Source: Pokkaliibacter plantistimulans (GTDB lineage Bacteria; Pseudomonadota; Gammaproteobacteria; Pseudomonadales; Balneatricaceae). Taken from it: DNA of 64,000 nt. The position numbers and the translations under genes were made by a program. This document shows positions 38,117 through 47,652 of the stretch, one piece after another (position 1 is the stretch's first letter; every line of letters begins with the position of its first letter). The DNA is taken from positions 1 through 64,000 of the forward strand of contig NZ_LAPT01000020.1 of NCBI RefSeq assembly GCF_003194385.1, given 5' to 3'. The notes beneath the pieces are model-generated. The model was not told where the DNA came from. It saw only the letters and a program-made list of their open reading frames with translations, and did not search any database.

Positions 38117-39118
38117 TCAATGTAGAAATTGTTTTTTGATGCAATCGCATGTGAAGCTGAGGCCGATATTTCGGCCTTTCACAAGCTGTCTGAAACCCAG
38201 GGTTCTCAGGTAAGCAATCAGCCCTTTGATACCATGTTGTCGGCAGAAACTCTTGAGTCTTAACTCAATAAACGCTTTTATTTCGCCCTCTAACGCCCGA
38301 TCAGTGATTAACGTCTTTTTAAACAGATTAGCCACACAGCGCCCTGCAGAAAGTAATGACGCAGAAGAGGCCTGATGAGGCCATACCAGGGGCTGCAACA
38401 CACTGAACTTTACCTCGACGCCCATATCAGCCCAGGCATTTTCAACCACCCTTGCATGAGCCTTTTTTTGCCGGTCATTATTCAGACTACTTTCCTGCTG
38501 CGCATGTGTACGGTATGCAAGCAGAAACTTGGGAATATTAGCAATCATGTGATGCTGAGCAATATCATAAAAAAACTTATAATCCGCAGCCCCCTGATAC
38601 GCTATATCGAAGAAAAACCCACCTTCCACAATTATTTCGCGACGAATCAAAACAGACGGATTACAGATTACATTATCCAATCTCAGCGCTGCTTTTATCT
38701 TCAATGGCTCTACTGGCGGGCGCACCTCTCCGTCAACTGCTCCGAATCGTTTATACCAGCAGCCCACCACACTTATGTGGGGATGACGCAACATATAATT
38801 AACCTGTTCAGCAAACCTGTCAGGCATACAAATATCATCTGCATCCATGAATGCAACGAAATCCGCGGTCGCCTCTTTAAGCAAGACATTACGAGAGGGA
38901 ATAATTCCTATATTTCTTTCATTACGCAGAAGGCGAAATCTTCCATCATTGAGATAAGGCAAAATCTTTTTAACTGTCGAATCAGTGGAGCAATCATCAA
39001 GAATCAATACGGAAAATTTTACATAGGTCTGCTTAAGCAGAGAGTCCAGGCAAGCCTCAATGTAATCTTCTGAATTAAAAACCGGCAGAAGCACTTGAAC
39101 CAATGGTGATTCATTCAT
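38117..39118 (-). CDS. family-2 glycosyltransferase (2)
   Basis: The 333-aa protein has a GT-A start (VLLPVFNSEDYIEACLDSL) and the donor-binding motif FMDADDICMPDR. It is more AT-rich than the sugar-synthesis genes. It overlaps the neighbouring family-2 gene by eight bases, and the two are probably expressed together. Donor and acceptor are unknown. Confidence 0.88.
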   Translation of the reverse strand: MNESPLVQVLLPVFNSEDYIEACLDSLLKQTYVKFSVLILDDCSTDSTVKKILPYLNDGRFRLLRNERNIGIIPSRNVLLKEATADFVAFMDADDICMPDRFAEQVNYMLRHPHISVVGCWYKRFGAVDGEVRPPVEPLKIKAALRLDNVICNPSVLIRREIIVEGGFFFDIAYQGAADYKFFYDIAQHHMIANIPKFLLAYRTHAQQESSLNNDRQKKAHARVVENAWADMGVEVKFSVLQPLVWPHQASSASLLSAGRCVANLFKKTLITDRALEGEIKAFIELRLKSFCRQHGIKGLIAYLRTLGFRQLVKGRNIGLSFTCDCIKKQFLH

Positions 39119-40070
39119 TAATGATGACTTCCCTTTCTTTTATAAAAAAGAACCTTTCTGGCATATTGACCAAGCACCTTACATCAGCCAATCGATTTCT
39201 TTTAATACAAATATTCAGCCACTTTTCCTCAATCGCATACTCTCCATATCCAAACTTCCCTTGGTATGCAGTAATTAATTTATTAACCCATCGGGCAATA
39301 GCGGCCAGTTCCTGTCCAGTATCCTCAATGAGTGACCAGTGGCACAACCACTCATCCTCTGTTACAGAACCAGCCACAAACTCCACCAGGCGCCTGACGA
39401 TTCTTTTATACTGGAACTGCTGCACATCCCTGTGCTTTTCACTCACCTGAGTATTGTGAATTCGATAATGGGTAAGCACTTTGGGAAGGTTAGCAAATCG
39501 AACATCAGGCCTCTCAATCATTACACGAGTCCAGAATTCGGCATCTTCAACATGAATATATGAAGAATCATACTTAAATTGTTCTAACAGTTCACGGCGA
39601 ACAACAATAGAGTTATTTGGCATACCATTATTTTTAAATAAAAGAAGCGCCTTTATAAAATCATTCTGCGCTCTATAGTGCCAAACCTCGTTTCGACCAC
39701 CAAACAATTTAATCCATGACCCTACGACATCAATCTCGGAATTGGCATCCAGATAATCACACTGCAATAACAGACGCTCCGGTACTGACCAGTCATCAGC
39801 ATCCATACGGGCAATATATTTACTCTGGCAGATCTCTGGAGCTCTATTCAATATATTAATCAGCCCCATATTCTTCTTATTTTGAAGCAGCCTTACTCTG
39901 CGGTCTTTCTCCAGATAAGATCTGGCAATATCAACAGACTCGTCAGTTGAGCCATCATCAACGATAACAAGCTCAATATTTTGAAGTGTTTGATTGAGAA
40001 TACTGTCAATACACTGATTCAGATAGGGTGCTGCATTAAACACAGGTAAAACAACAGAAACCTTAGGCAT
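39111..40070 (-). CDS. family-2 glycosyltransferase (3)
   Basis: From ATG 40070 the protein is 319 aa, with the family-2 start VSVVLPVFNAAPYLNQCIDS and the donor motif RMDADDWSVPER. A TTG two codons upstream is possible but weaker. Like its neighbour it is AT-rich. It follows glf with an 8-base overlap, so a galactofuranose donor is one candidate, by position only. Confidence 0.88.
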   Translation of the reverse strand: MPKVSVVLPVFNAAPYLNQCIDSILNQTLQNIELVIVDDGSTDESVDIARSYLEKDRRVRLLQNKKNMGLINILNRAPEICQSKYIARMDADDWSVPERLLLQCDYLDANSEIDVVGSWIKLFGGRNEVWHYRAQNDFIKALLLFKNNGMPNNSIVVRRELLEQFKYDSSYIHVEDAEFWTRVMIERPDVRFANLPKVLTHYRIHNTQVSEKHRDVQQFQYKRIVRRLVEFVAGSVTEDEWLCHWSLIEDTGQELAAIARWVNKLITAYQGKFGYGEYAIEEKWLNICIKRNRLADVRCLVNMPERFFFIKEREVIINE

Positions 40071-41247
40071 ATTCAATTCTCAATCGATGATATGTCTCCA
40101 GTGCATTGGCCACGGCATCATCCATATCGAAATACTTGTACTGAGCCAAGCGCCCCAGACAGTGCAGCTGCGACATAGCTTGAGCACGCTCAGCGTAGTC
40201 TTTGAAGCGACGCTGCCCTTCCTCAGTAAAGACGGGATAATAGGGCTCATCTTCCGTCGTAGGGTCAAACTCCTTCGGGAACTCATAGACAACCGTGGTG
40301 GCCTGTGCAGCAGGCTCTGGTTTCATCAGATGACGAAACTCGGTGATGCGAGTGTACTCATGCTCGTTGGGGTAATTTACTGTCGTGGCAGGTTGCCACC
40401 AGGACTGCCCTTTACGCTCAAAACTGAAACGCAGGGAGCGGTAACGAAGTGCGCCTTGATCGGCAGCAAAGAGCTGATCGATCATACCTGTGTATATCAC
40501 CTTACCCTTAAAGAGCGACTCCGCTCCTGCCTCACACCGATAAATGTGCTGGTGCTGCCAGTCAAAGCGCAACACTTCACTCATCGGTGTGTTCAGGCGC
40601 ACCTCGATAGTGGGCTGATCAAGCATCGAGCGAAACATCGCGGTATAGCCTTCAGCAGGCAGCGCCTGCCAGGGGTCCGTGAAATACCGATCATCACGAC
40701 TGACAACGACGGGAACACGCGCTGTCACTGCAGGAGAAATTGCCTCGGGAGCCACCCCCCACTGTTTACTGGTGTAGTTCACAAAGGCTTTCTGATAGAT
40801 AAAATCCGCCAGCTCTGCCAAAAGCGGATCCGCTTCTTTACGCAGCTCAAGAATTGGCACCCGCGCCTCTTCACCAAATCGCGCGATCAGCGCATCAATC
40901 ATCAGCCGGGCTTTCTCTTCAGGAAAACATCGCTCAATACTGGTCAGATTGAAAGGAATCGGCACCAACTCGCCATCGATACTCGATAGCACACGGTGTT
41001 CGTAAGGCTGCCAGCGGGTGAAACTGGACAGATACTGCCAGACGTTTTCACGATCTGTATGAAAAAGGTGGGGGCCATATCGGTGAATACGAATGCCATC
41101 AGCATCCAGCTCGTCAAAACAGTTACCACCAATATGGCCGCGCTGATCAATCACCAACACGCTCAGATCAAGCTGGCTGGCCATGCGTTCAGCAATGACG
41201 GCACCGGAAATGCCAGCACCGACCACGATGACATCAAAGGGTTTCAT
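40063..41247 (-). CDS. glf: UDP-galactopyranose mutase
   Basis: The 394-aa flavoenzyme interconverts UDP-galactopyranose and UDP-galactofuranose. The FAD loop is VGAGISGAVIAERMA, and RIHRYGPHLFHTDRENVWQY and KAFVNYTSKQWG are typical of bacterial Glf. Length is normal. Its presence predicts galactofuranose in the glycan. The gene overlaps the preceding glycosyltransferase stop by four bases. Confidence 0.96.
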   Translation of the reverse strand: MKPFDVIVVGAGISGAVIAERMASQLDLSVLVIDQRGHIGGNCFDELDADGIRIHRYGPHLFHTDRENVWQYLSSFTRWQPYEHRVLSSIDGELVPIPFNLTSIERCFPEEKARLMIDALIARFGEEARVPILELRKEADPLLAELADFIYQKAFVNYTSKQWGVAPEAISPAVTARVPVVVSRDDRYFTDPWQALPAEGYTAMFRSMLDQPTIEVRLNTPMSEVLRFDWQHQHIYRCEAGAESLFKGKVIYTGMIDQLFAADQGALRYRSLRFSFERKGQSWWQPATTVNYPNEHEYTRITEFRHLMKPEPAAQATTVVYEFPKEFDPTTEDEPYYPVFTEEGQRRFKDYAERAQAMSQLHCLGRLAQYKYFDMDDAVANALETYHRLRIEYA

Positions 41248-42215
41248 TGGGTGCCTGCCTTTAAAAACCGACGAACGGCGTCCGCATCCTGACGATGCTC
41301 AAAAGCAAATCGATGGCGTGCATCGAAATACCAGTCCTGACTGGTCACTGGCAGTGTGGAACGAGCCCGCTCCAGCAACTCAACAAAGCGCACGTCGTCG
41401 TTACGGAACAGGAAATAAAGTGCTGCTGAGTAGTAATGATGTGCACGCCCTTTTGCCACCAGCAGCGCATCCACACCGTAATTGACAGCGTTGTCGCAGG
41501 CACGAATCAGATCTGCCAGAGACTGTTCACGACGTGCAGAGGAGCGAGAGGTCTGGGCACCAAAACTGTTGGCATGAGCACGGTAGCGGCCCAATACCTC
41601 AGGAATAAAATCCAGAGTGCCGCCCCCCAGACAAAGGATCAGGATATGCCAGGGGTGATCAAGAATGATCTTGCAGCCTTCATCAATAGCATCTGCAAGG
41701 TTCGGGTGACGGCGAAACATGATGGAGCTGGCATTCACAGAGGCACCGTAGCTAATCAGCTGCTCCACTCCGGCGACATTCGACAGATACCTGGCGTTGT
41801 AATAATCAGCGGTGAAATGCTTGATAAAGCGTCCGCTTTCATCATCAAACATTTCGGATTCGTGGTAACACAGGCTGCAACTGGGGTGCCTGTCGAGATA
41901 GTCAGCCTGTAGCTGCAGTTTGCCCGGGAGCGCAAGGTCATCGCCATCAAGGTAGGCCAGATACTCTCCGGAGGCCAACGACAGCAACCGTTTCTGGGTT
42001 TTGGCCAGCCCCTGATTTTGCTCATTGTGATACACCTTGAGACGCGGCTCGCGTGAAGCCAGCTCAAGCATCAGTGCATAGGAGTTATCTGGTGAACAGT
42101 CATCGACGGCAATGACTTCAAAGTCAAAATCCGTTTCCTGCGCCAGCAAACTTTCCAGACAGGGAAGCACAAAACGCTCAAGATTGTAGACCGGCACCAG
42201 CACACTGACTTTCAT
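41244..42215 (-). CDS. family-2 glycosyltransferase (4)
   Basis: From ATG 42215 the protein is 323 aa, with VSVLVPVYNLERFVLPCLES at the start and the donor motif YLDGDDLALPGK. It is the first transferase after the acyl module, 39 bases downstream of the LuxC-like gene, and directly precedes glf. Specificity is unknown. Confidence 0.88.
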   Translation of the reverse strand: MKVSVLVPVYNLERFVLPCLESLLAQETDFDFEVIAVDDCSPDNSYALMLELASREPRLKVYHNEQNQGLAKTQKRLLSLASGEYLAYLDGDDLALPGKLQLQADYLDRHPSCSLCYHESEMFDDESGRFIKHFTADYYNARYLSNVAGVEQLISYGASVNASSIMFRRHPNLADAIDEGCKIILDHPWHILILCLGGGTLDFIPEVLGRYRAHANSFGAQTSRSSARREQSLADLIRACDNAVNYGVDALLVAKGRAHHYYSAALYFLFRNDDVRFVELLERARSTLPVTSQDWYFDARHRFAFEHRQDADAVRRFLKAGTQ

Positions 42216-42254
42216 CTTTCTTATCACTCCTGCTGCAAATCTCTGGCGCTATAT

Positions 42255-43439
42255 TCAGCGAAGCTGTCTTACCAGTTGCTGAATCAAATTGCTCCCATCC
42301 CAGATAGGATCAAATACCAGTGCCTGCCCCAAAGGCTCAATCCGATCCAGCCCGGCGGCTGCATGGCTGACAGCCCAGGCCACCAGCTCATCCCGCTGGA
42401 AACCATAGAATCCCAGGGTCTGATGATGAGGCCGTAGCTCAGGCAGCAGCATGGATAAACTGTCAATCTGCCACTCGAACAGGACACCCTGTGCCGGATG
42501 GCCCTGCTCTTGTGAAAGATTCAATCCATCCACGGGAACCGTAACGAAGCGACCTTGCTGCTGGCTGGCGACCATCAATGCCCCATCCAAAGCTAACTGT
42601 TGCAAGCCAATCAGGCGCTCCATGGCACCGGCTTCACTCAGTTGATAACGGCGGGCTGCCGCACTTTCTTTAGGCTGTGACCGTATGAAGGTATTCACGC
42701 CCTTCCAGAAACATTGCTTCGCTTCGCTGACAGCAGCAGGTGTGCCCAGCCAGATCAGTGTCCGGGGCGAGGTGCAGCCTTGCTGTTCAAACTCCAGCGT
42801 GTCACGAACGAAGCGCCCGGCCCAATCGCCGTCTCTATCAGCGAGAATGGCGGCAGCATTGAGCAGGCACAGAGAATGTTTGTGGCCAAAAGCCAGATCC
42901 TGACAATGAGGGGCCTTAGGCAGGCTAGCCAGTTTTAGCAGGGTCTGATCACTCCCCCAGAATATGCGCATGTCTGCAGCGGTCAGACACTTCAGCCATT
43001 CGGGATCCTCATATTCACAACGCAGCAAGACCAGCCGACTCAAGACGTCAGCGTATTGCGGCTGCTGCCTTAACCCCTCCAGCAGCATCAGCAGCTCACC
43101 TTCATCTTCTCCCCTTCGTGAAGACAGCCTGACCACCACCACATTGCCTAGCCACAGTGCCAGCAGCGCAACATAAATGAATAAGGTGTCGACATTGCCG
43201 GGAGCGATCTGCACGACACGACCTCGTGGCCGGATATTTTGCACAGCGTGCAACTGCATCTGTTTAAGATGAGCAGGCCGTAGCCAAAATCCCAGTGCCG
43301 CCAATGGCGCGCTCTGACTATGCAGGCATGACCGCCCCAGCATCTCCAGCAAGGCAGTCGAGTCAGAATGAAAGGGAGTGGCTGGAGCTAGTCGCTGCAA
43401 CAGCTCATTGCCAGCTTGCCAGGGGAATACAATCTGCAT
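42255..43439 (-). CDS. LuxC-like acyl-CoA reductase
   Basis: From ATG 43439 the protein is 394 aa. It matches the LuxC family: the nucleotide-binding segment IAPGNVDTLFIYVALLALWL (79-98) and the acyl-accepting active-site cysteine in EFEQQGCTSPRTLIW (Cys222). LuxC reduces an acyl group to an aldehyde with NADPH. Here there is no luciferase (luxAB) and no luxD, so light production is not the purpose. The partner LuxE-like gene lies 19 bases upstream. An upstream in-frame start would overlap that gene and lacks conserved sequence. Some LuxC homologues in aquatic bacteria sit in glycan loci. Confidence 0.85.
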   Translation of the reverse strand: MQIVFPWQAGNELLQRLAPATPFHSDSTALLEMLGRSCLHSQSAPLAALGFWLRPAHLKQMQLHAVQNIRPRGRVVQIAPGNVDTLFIYVALLALWLGNVVVVRLSSRRGEDEGELLMLLEGLRQQPQYADVLSRLVLLRCEYEDPEWLKCLTAADMRIFWGSDQTLLKLASLPKAPHCQDLAFGHKHSLCLLNAAAILADRDGDWAGRFVRDTLEFEQQGCTSPRTLIWLGTPAAVSEAKQCFWKGVNTFIRSQPKESAAARRYQLSEAGAMERLIGLQQLALDGALMVASQQQGRFVTVPVDGLNLSQEQGHPAQGVLFEWQIDSLSMLLPELRPHHQTLGFYGFQRDELVAWAVSHAAAGLDRIEPLGQALVFDPIWDGSNLIQQLVRQLR

Positions 43440-43458
43440 AGGGGCTCTCAACTGGTGC

Positions 43459-44577
43459 TCAACCGTTGCGCTGCGGTATTGGCAGAACTGAGGGGATATG
43501 GCCAGCCATCTTCGGTTCAACCGTATCACTGCAACCACGCAACTCTGCACGGGGAATACGTCCATTGACGGAAAAATAACGCCCTTTACGGCCACAAGGG
43601 CAATCATCCTCACCCAGCAATGTGCCACGATCCTCAGTCAACAAGGCATGACCGGGATAGCTGCGGGGCAATGCCGACAGCACTTCGATTACACCCGTTT
43701 GCCCCACGCCCAGTACGTGACCATTGACGATGTCACGGATCACTACATCGGCAAAAACCGGCGTATGCAGATGCCCCTGTTCACATTCGACAAACACCGA
43801 ACCAACCTGCTCTACCATGCCATAGAAATTGTGCACCCGATGAACACCCAGCGTTTGCGCAACCGCATTTTTGAAAGTCGGGTTGTCTACAGCCAGATCT
43901 TGCAGCTTTTTCCAGCCACCGCTGTGTATTAATACCCCCTCGTTAAAGGGCAGTGTTTTTTGCTGAAGCTGCAAAGCCTGAATCAGTTGCCACACCATAA
44001 AGGTGAAGCCAAAGCACAGCACTGGCTTCCCGCGCCACTTATCAAAAAATGCGTCAAGCACATCCCAGTTCGGGCTCAGGTCTTCATGTAAGGCATAGAC
44101 CGGCTGGCGTCCGAAAATCAGCATGCCCTGAATGCCTGCTCCTCGTGCCGAGAACTGCTGACGATCTGTAATGACACCAGGGTGATCGATAATCAGCATC
44201 GGCAGCCGCTCTCTACCCAGCCAGGACTGCATAATGCGCACAAGCGCGCGCGATTGCAGCGATGCCGTGAGCTTATCCAGATAGATGCGGGAGAGTTGCT
44301 GCGAAGTGGTTCCCGAAGAGGTCAGCACGCGGAAGACGTCTTCATCCGCAATACTCTGCAGACGATTGTGCTTGAACAGTCTTACCGCCAGTGGATACAA
44401 GTCCTCTCTGGCCTGAACCTCAAGAGCCACCCGCTGGCTGTCCAGCAAACGCTGGTAAGGCAGGCAATGTTCATGGTGCAGCCGGGTCAGCGCATTGAGC
44501 TGCCGCATCAGCCACAGCTGTTTCTCTGTGGCCGCCCATTCATACACCGGCAAGTCCAGCTCAAGCTCCATGCTCAT
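43459..44577 (-). CDS. LuxE-like acyl-protein synthetase
   Basis: The 372-aa protein carries the LuxE/PaaK-type adenylating motif FRVLTSSGTTSQQLSRIYLD near 83-102 and a cysteine near the C-terminus in ELRGCSDT (Cys349), where LuxE holds its acyl group before passing it to LuxC. A CPCG pair lies at about 328-331. It activates a fatty acid with ATP. Start ATG 44577 overlaps the AMP-ligase stop; an ATG two codons later is possible. Confidence 0.85.
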   Translation of the reverse strand: MSMELELDLPVYEWAATEKQLWLMRQLNALTRLHHEHCLPYQRLLDSQRVALEVQAREDLYPLAVRLFKHNRLQSIADEDVFRVLTSSGTTSQQLSRIYLDKLTASLQSRALVRIMQSWLGRERLPMLIIDHPGVITDRQQFSARGAGIQGMLIFGRQPVYALHEDLSPNWDVLDAFFDKWRGKPVLCFGFTFMVWQLIQALQLQQKTLPFNEGVLIHSGGWKKLQDLAVDNPTFKNAVAQTLGVHRVHNFYGMVEQVGSVFVECEQGHLHTPVFADVVIRDIVNGHVLGVGQTGVIEVLSALPRSYPGHALLTEDRGTLLGEDDCPCGRKGRYFSVNGRIPRAELRGCSDTVEPKMAGHIPSVLPIPQRNG

Positions 44578-46007
44578 AGTGGCGCACCCCTTGAAGGAGT
44601 GTCATCTGAATCGAAGCAGGATTGCAGAAGCACATAGTTGATCTTACCTGCCTCAGTCACAGGCAGCTCTTCAAGTACTTTTACCTGCACCACACTTGGA
44701 TGGACTCCCAGATACTGGCTGGCTGACTGCTGCAACGCATCAGCAGCGATGCCCTTACCTGCCACAGCAATACACAGCTGCTGATCCTGACCGCAGCAGG
44801 CAATATGTTCGACACCCAGTGTATTGGTAGCCGCCCACTGCTGCCGTAGTCGTTGCTCTACTTCATCCAGACTGGTTCGCACACCAAATAGTTTGATAAA
44901 GCGCTTTTTACGCCCAACGATGTAGTACAGGCCACGACTGTTACGACAGGCGATATCACCTGTCGATAGTGCCGGCGTCTCGTTACCACGCATCAGGTCA
45001 TCACGACCACTGGCATAGCCCATCATCACATTAGACCCCTGATAGATAAGCTCCCCGGGCTGATCGGCTGCGGTAATTTCAGCGCCGTCTTCATCCTGAA
45101 GCTGCAGTCGCCCATCAGGAATAGCGATACCAATACACTGAGGAAACTCCAACACCATTTCTGCTGGCAGATAACTTATGCGGGCGGTCGCTTCCGTTTG
45201 ACCGTACATAGGAATGAAGCACTTACCATTGTTGCGGCTCCATTCAGCCCAGGCTTGTACCTTGTCAGTGGCCAGTCGCCCACCGGCCTGAGTCAGGGTG
45301 GTTAGGGCAGGTAAATCCATACGTTGAAAGCGCAGTCGCTCCAGCATCTCGTAGTGATAGGGGACACCGGACAGGCTGGTGGCCTGCTGCTCACGACAGA
45401 ACTGCCAGAATCGACGCTCCATCATGGAATCAGCTGTCAGCAGCACGGTGGCTCCTACCAGAAGATGAGAGTTGATGACCGACAACCCATAGGAATAGGA
45501 CATAGGCAAATGAGCCAGCGGTCGCTCATGGGGGGTCAGCTGGAGATAGCTGGCGATGCTGCGGGCATTCGCATGAATGTTGGTATAACTCAGACGCACC
45601 TGCTTGGGTGAGCCGGTACTACCGGATGTTGACAACAGCACGGCAAGCTCAGGGTGAACCGGCGCCCCCCTGGCTACATTGGACTGCAATGAGATGAGTT
45701 TGCCCGCTTTCCATAACCAGTCTGGCTGATAACAGGTGATCAGGTCGTCAAGGCGATCGGCAGCGATGGTGGCAGGTTGCAACATTACTGCCCTGCCCGT
45801 CCGCAACGCAGCAAGATAGACAATCAGACTTGCCGGGGAATTGTCTGTAACCAGCAGAACCAGTTCCTTGCGCTCCGTTGGCGGGAAAATGGCGTCAGTC
45901 TCGCTAGCCAGTTGTTGATAGGTCAGCCTTTCTCCCTCAGCGCTGATCACAGCAACATTCGAGTGAAATTGTGACCAGTTGGCATCAAGCGTCTGGGAGA
46001 CGGTCAT
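44574..46007 (-). CDS. AMP-dependent acyl-CoA/ACP synthetase-like protein
   Basis: The 477-aa member of the ANL superfamily has the P-loop LLSTSGSTGSPKQVR, the A5-type motif YGQTEA, GRKKRFIKLFGVRTSLDEVE in the hinge region, and the C-terminal catalytic lysine in TEAGKINYVLL. It is shorter than typical acyl-CoA synthetases and probably loads an acid onto the nearby ACP or CoA. It overlaps both neighbours by four bases, tying it to the SDR and LuxE-like genes. Confidence 0.85.
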   Translation of the reverse strand: MTVSQTLDANWSQFHSNVAVISAEGERLTYQQLASETDAIFPPTERKELVLLVTDNSPASLIVYLAALRTGRAVMLQPATIAADRLDDLITCYQPDWLWKAGKLISLQSNVARGAPVHPELAVLLSTSGSTGSPKQVRLSYTNIHANARSIASYLQLTPHERPLAHLPMSYSYGLSVINSHLLVGATVLLTADSMMERRFWQFCREQQATSLSGVPYHYEMLERLRFQRMDLPALTTLTQAGGRLATDKVQAWAEWSRNNGKCFIPMYGQTEATARISYLPAEMVLEFPQCIGIAIPDGRLQLQDEDGAEITAADQPGELIYQGSNVMMGYASGRDDLMRGNETPALSTGDIACRNSRGLYYIVGRKKRFIKLFGVRTSLDEVEQRLRQQWAATNTLGVEHIACCGQDQQLCIAVAGKGIAADALQQSASQYLGVHPSVVQVKVLEELPVTEAGKINYVLLQSCFDSDDTPSRGAPL

Positions 46008-46771
46008 ATCAGCATTCCCCCATCAACGCCGATGATCTGACCGGTCACATAACTGGACAAATCACTGGCAAGAAACAGTGCCACCTTTGCTACTTCGTCT
46101 GCACTGCCAATTCGCCCCATGGCAATACTGTCGAGACGTTGCTGAAAGCGTTCTTCACCGATCGAATGCGCCATCGCCGTATCAATAAAACCCGGCGCAA
46201 TCGCATTGACGCGAATATTGCTACTCGCCAGCTCCTTCGCCAGGGATTGGGTGATGCCAATGACGGCCGCCTTACTACCGCCGTACACCGCCTGGCCGCT
46301 ATTGCCGACCCGGCCAATAATGGAACTGAGATTGATAATGCTGCCATGACCCGCACGCTGCATCATGCGTACGGCATACTGACTACAGTAAAGGGTGCTG
46401 AATGTGTTGGCCGCGAAGGTTTGCTGTATCTGACGCTGGGTGACCATGCCGAGCAGCGCATCATCCAGCACACCTGCATTGTTCACCAGTACATCCAGTG
46501 TCTTGGACTGGCTGAAGAGCTGACGAAAACCGGCCTTGACCTGCTGTTCATCAGCGACGTCGAAAATCAGGGGTGAGCAGCTGACGCCATAACGCTGGTT
46601 GAGGAGTTCTGCCAGAGCACTGACAGATGGCCCATCCCTCCCGTTCAACCAGAGCGTAGCACCGGCACTGGCGAATCGTTCAGCAATGGCCGCACCAATG
46701 CCTCTGGCTGCACCGGTAATCAGCACCTTCTGACCCGAGAGCATGCCTGATACGGAGGACGCAGTATTCAT
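46004..46771 (-). CDS. FabG-like 3-oxoacyl-ACP reductase (SDR)
   Basis: From ATG 46771 the protein is 255 aa, a classical SDR with the NAD(P) loop GAARGIGAAIAERF, NNAG, the catalytic Ser in NLSSIIGRVG and the Tyr-Lys pair in YGGSKAA. With an ACP just upstream it most likely reduces a 3-ketoacyl-ACP to 3-hydroxyacyl. No condensing enzyme (KAS) is in the window, so the ketoacyl donor would come from elsewhere. A GTG four codons upstream is also in frame. Confidence 0.85.
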   Translation of the reverse strand: MNTASSVSGMLSGQKVLITGAARGIGAAIAERFASAGATLWLNGRDGPSVSALAELLNQRYGVSCSPLIFDVADEQQVKAGFRQLFSQSKTLDVLVNNAGVLDDALLGMVTQRQIQQTFAANTFSTLYCSQYAVRMMQRAGHGSIINLSSIIGRVGNSGQAVYGGSKAAVIGITQSLAKELASSNIRVNAIAPGFIDTAMAHSIGEERFQQRLDSIAMGRIGSADEVAKVALFLASDLSSYVTGQIIGVDGGMLI

Positions 46772-46831
46772 GGTATACCTCACAATTCAGGCCAGCGCGT
46801 CAGCTACACCCCACTTGAACTCAGTACGTTT

Positions 46832-47059
46832 TCAGCACTGCACATCATACTTGGCGAGAATCTGTCGGGCCTTCGCAACAGAACTCATGTCAATGATGTC
46901 ATCGGTATCCAGCATCACACCGAACTCATCTTCCATACGGGCAATCAACAACATATGCGCCGTTGAATCCCATTGCGGGATGGACTGATAGGTCAGATCG
47001 TCATGGACCAGATCAACAGCCACACCCAAGCTTTCTGCAAACAACTGTTCCAGTGTCAT
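46832..47059 (-). CDS. acyl carrier protein
   Basis: The 75-aa protein has the phosphopantetheine site QWDSTAHMLL with Ser32, and acidic helices (ARMEDEFGVMLDTDDIIDM) typical of ACPs. It is not the primary fatty-acid-synthesis ACP and is dedicated to the acyl module that follows. A good ribosome site (GGTGAGAG) precedes the ATG. Confidence 0.92.
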   Translation of the reverse strand: MTLEQLFAESLGVAVDLVHDDLTYQSIPQWDSTAHMLLIARMEDEFGVMLDTDDIIDMSSVAKARQILAKYDVQC

Positions 47060-47089
47060 CTCTCACCGCCCAAGAAAAAATCATTAAAA

Positions 47090-47626
47090 TCAATAACGTA
47101 TAAAACGAGCAATCTTAGCACGCGCAGCCAGATATGGCTCCTGCTCAAGCATATAGAGACTCAGCCCTGCCTCGTTACCGTCATAACGGATATACCCCGA
47201 TGCTTCATGAAAGCGCACTGAAGCGGTGTTTTCGTCGAATATCTTGCCATACAGGCGCTGCATACCCAGCTGTTCAAACGCCAGATCATTGAGGGCAAAG
47301 GCCACGCAAAACGGCAGGATATTGTTGCGGTAGTGATCGGGGTAGATGTACATCCCCGGCTCACAGCTGCGCTGCTGCATGTCGATAGCCGTCAACGATG
47401 CGACACCTATGGGCTCTCCGCGAAAGCGAGCCAACATGTAGCACTGGTTGCTCGATTGACGCATACGTATGAACCAGGCTTGCTGCATCGCTTCCGTAAT
47501 GTAAGTCTGATCCAGCATCAGACTGGCAATCTTGGGATCATTCCGCCACTGACGCACCATTTCGATCTCATCACTCTGCAATGAGGTCAGGTCGATGCCG
47601 TAGCGATTAAAGTGAATATCATCCAT
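47090..47626 (-). CDS. pseH: PseH-like N-acetyltransferase (pseudaminic acid pathway)
   Basis: The 178-aa GNAT protein begins with a PseH-like pattern (DDIHFNRYGIDLTSL then EIEMVRQWRNDPKIASLML). PseH acetylates the C4 amine of UDP-4-amino-4,6-dideoxy-N-acetyl-altrosamine. It follows pseG by 26 bases and completes the six-gene pathway. Motif A appears weaker than usual, as is common for PseH. Confidence 0.87.
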   Translation of the reverse strand: MDDIHFNRYGIDLTSLQSDEIEMVRQWRNDPKIASLMLDQTYITEAMQQAWFIRMRQSSNQCYMLARFRGEPIGVASLTAIDMQQRSCEPGMYIYPDHYRNNILPFCVAFALNDLAFEQLGMQRLYGKIFDENTASVRFHEASGYIRYDGNEAGLSLYMLEQEPYLAARAKIARFIRY

Positions 47627-47652
47627 ACATCGGACCTAGTCTGATCAAACTA

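Noticed and set aside
40087-40989. 300-codon plus-strand open frame over glf
   Set aside because: It is antisense to the well-conserved UDP-galactopyranose mutase and has no recognisable protein features.
42255-44577. Bioluminescence operon
   Set aside because: LuxC- and LuxE-like proteins are present but no luciferase (luxA, luxB), luxD or luxG gene lies nearby.
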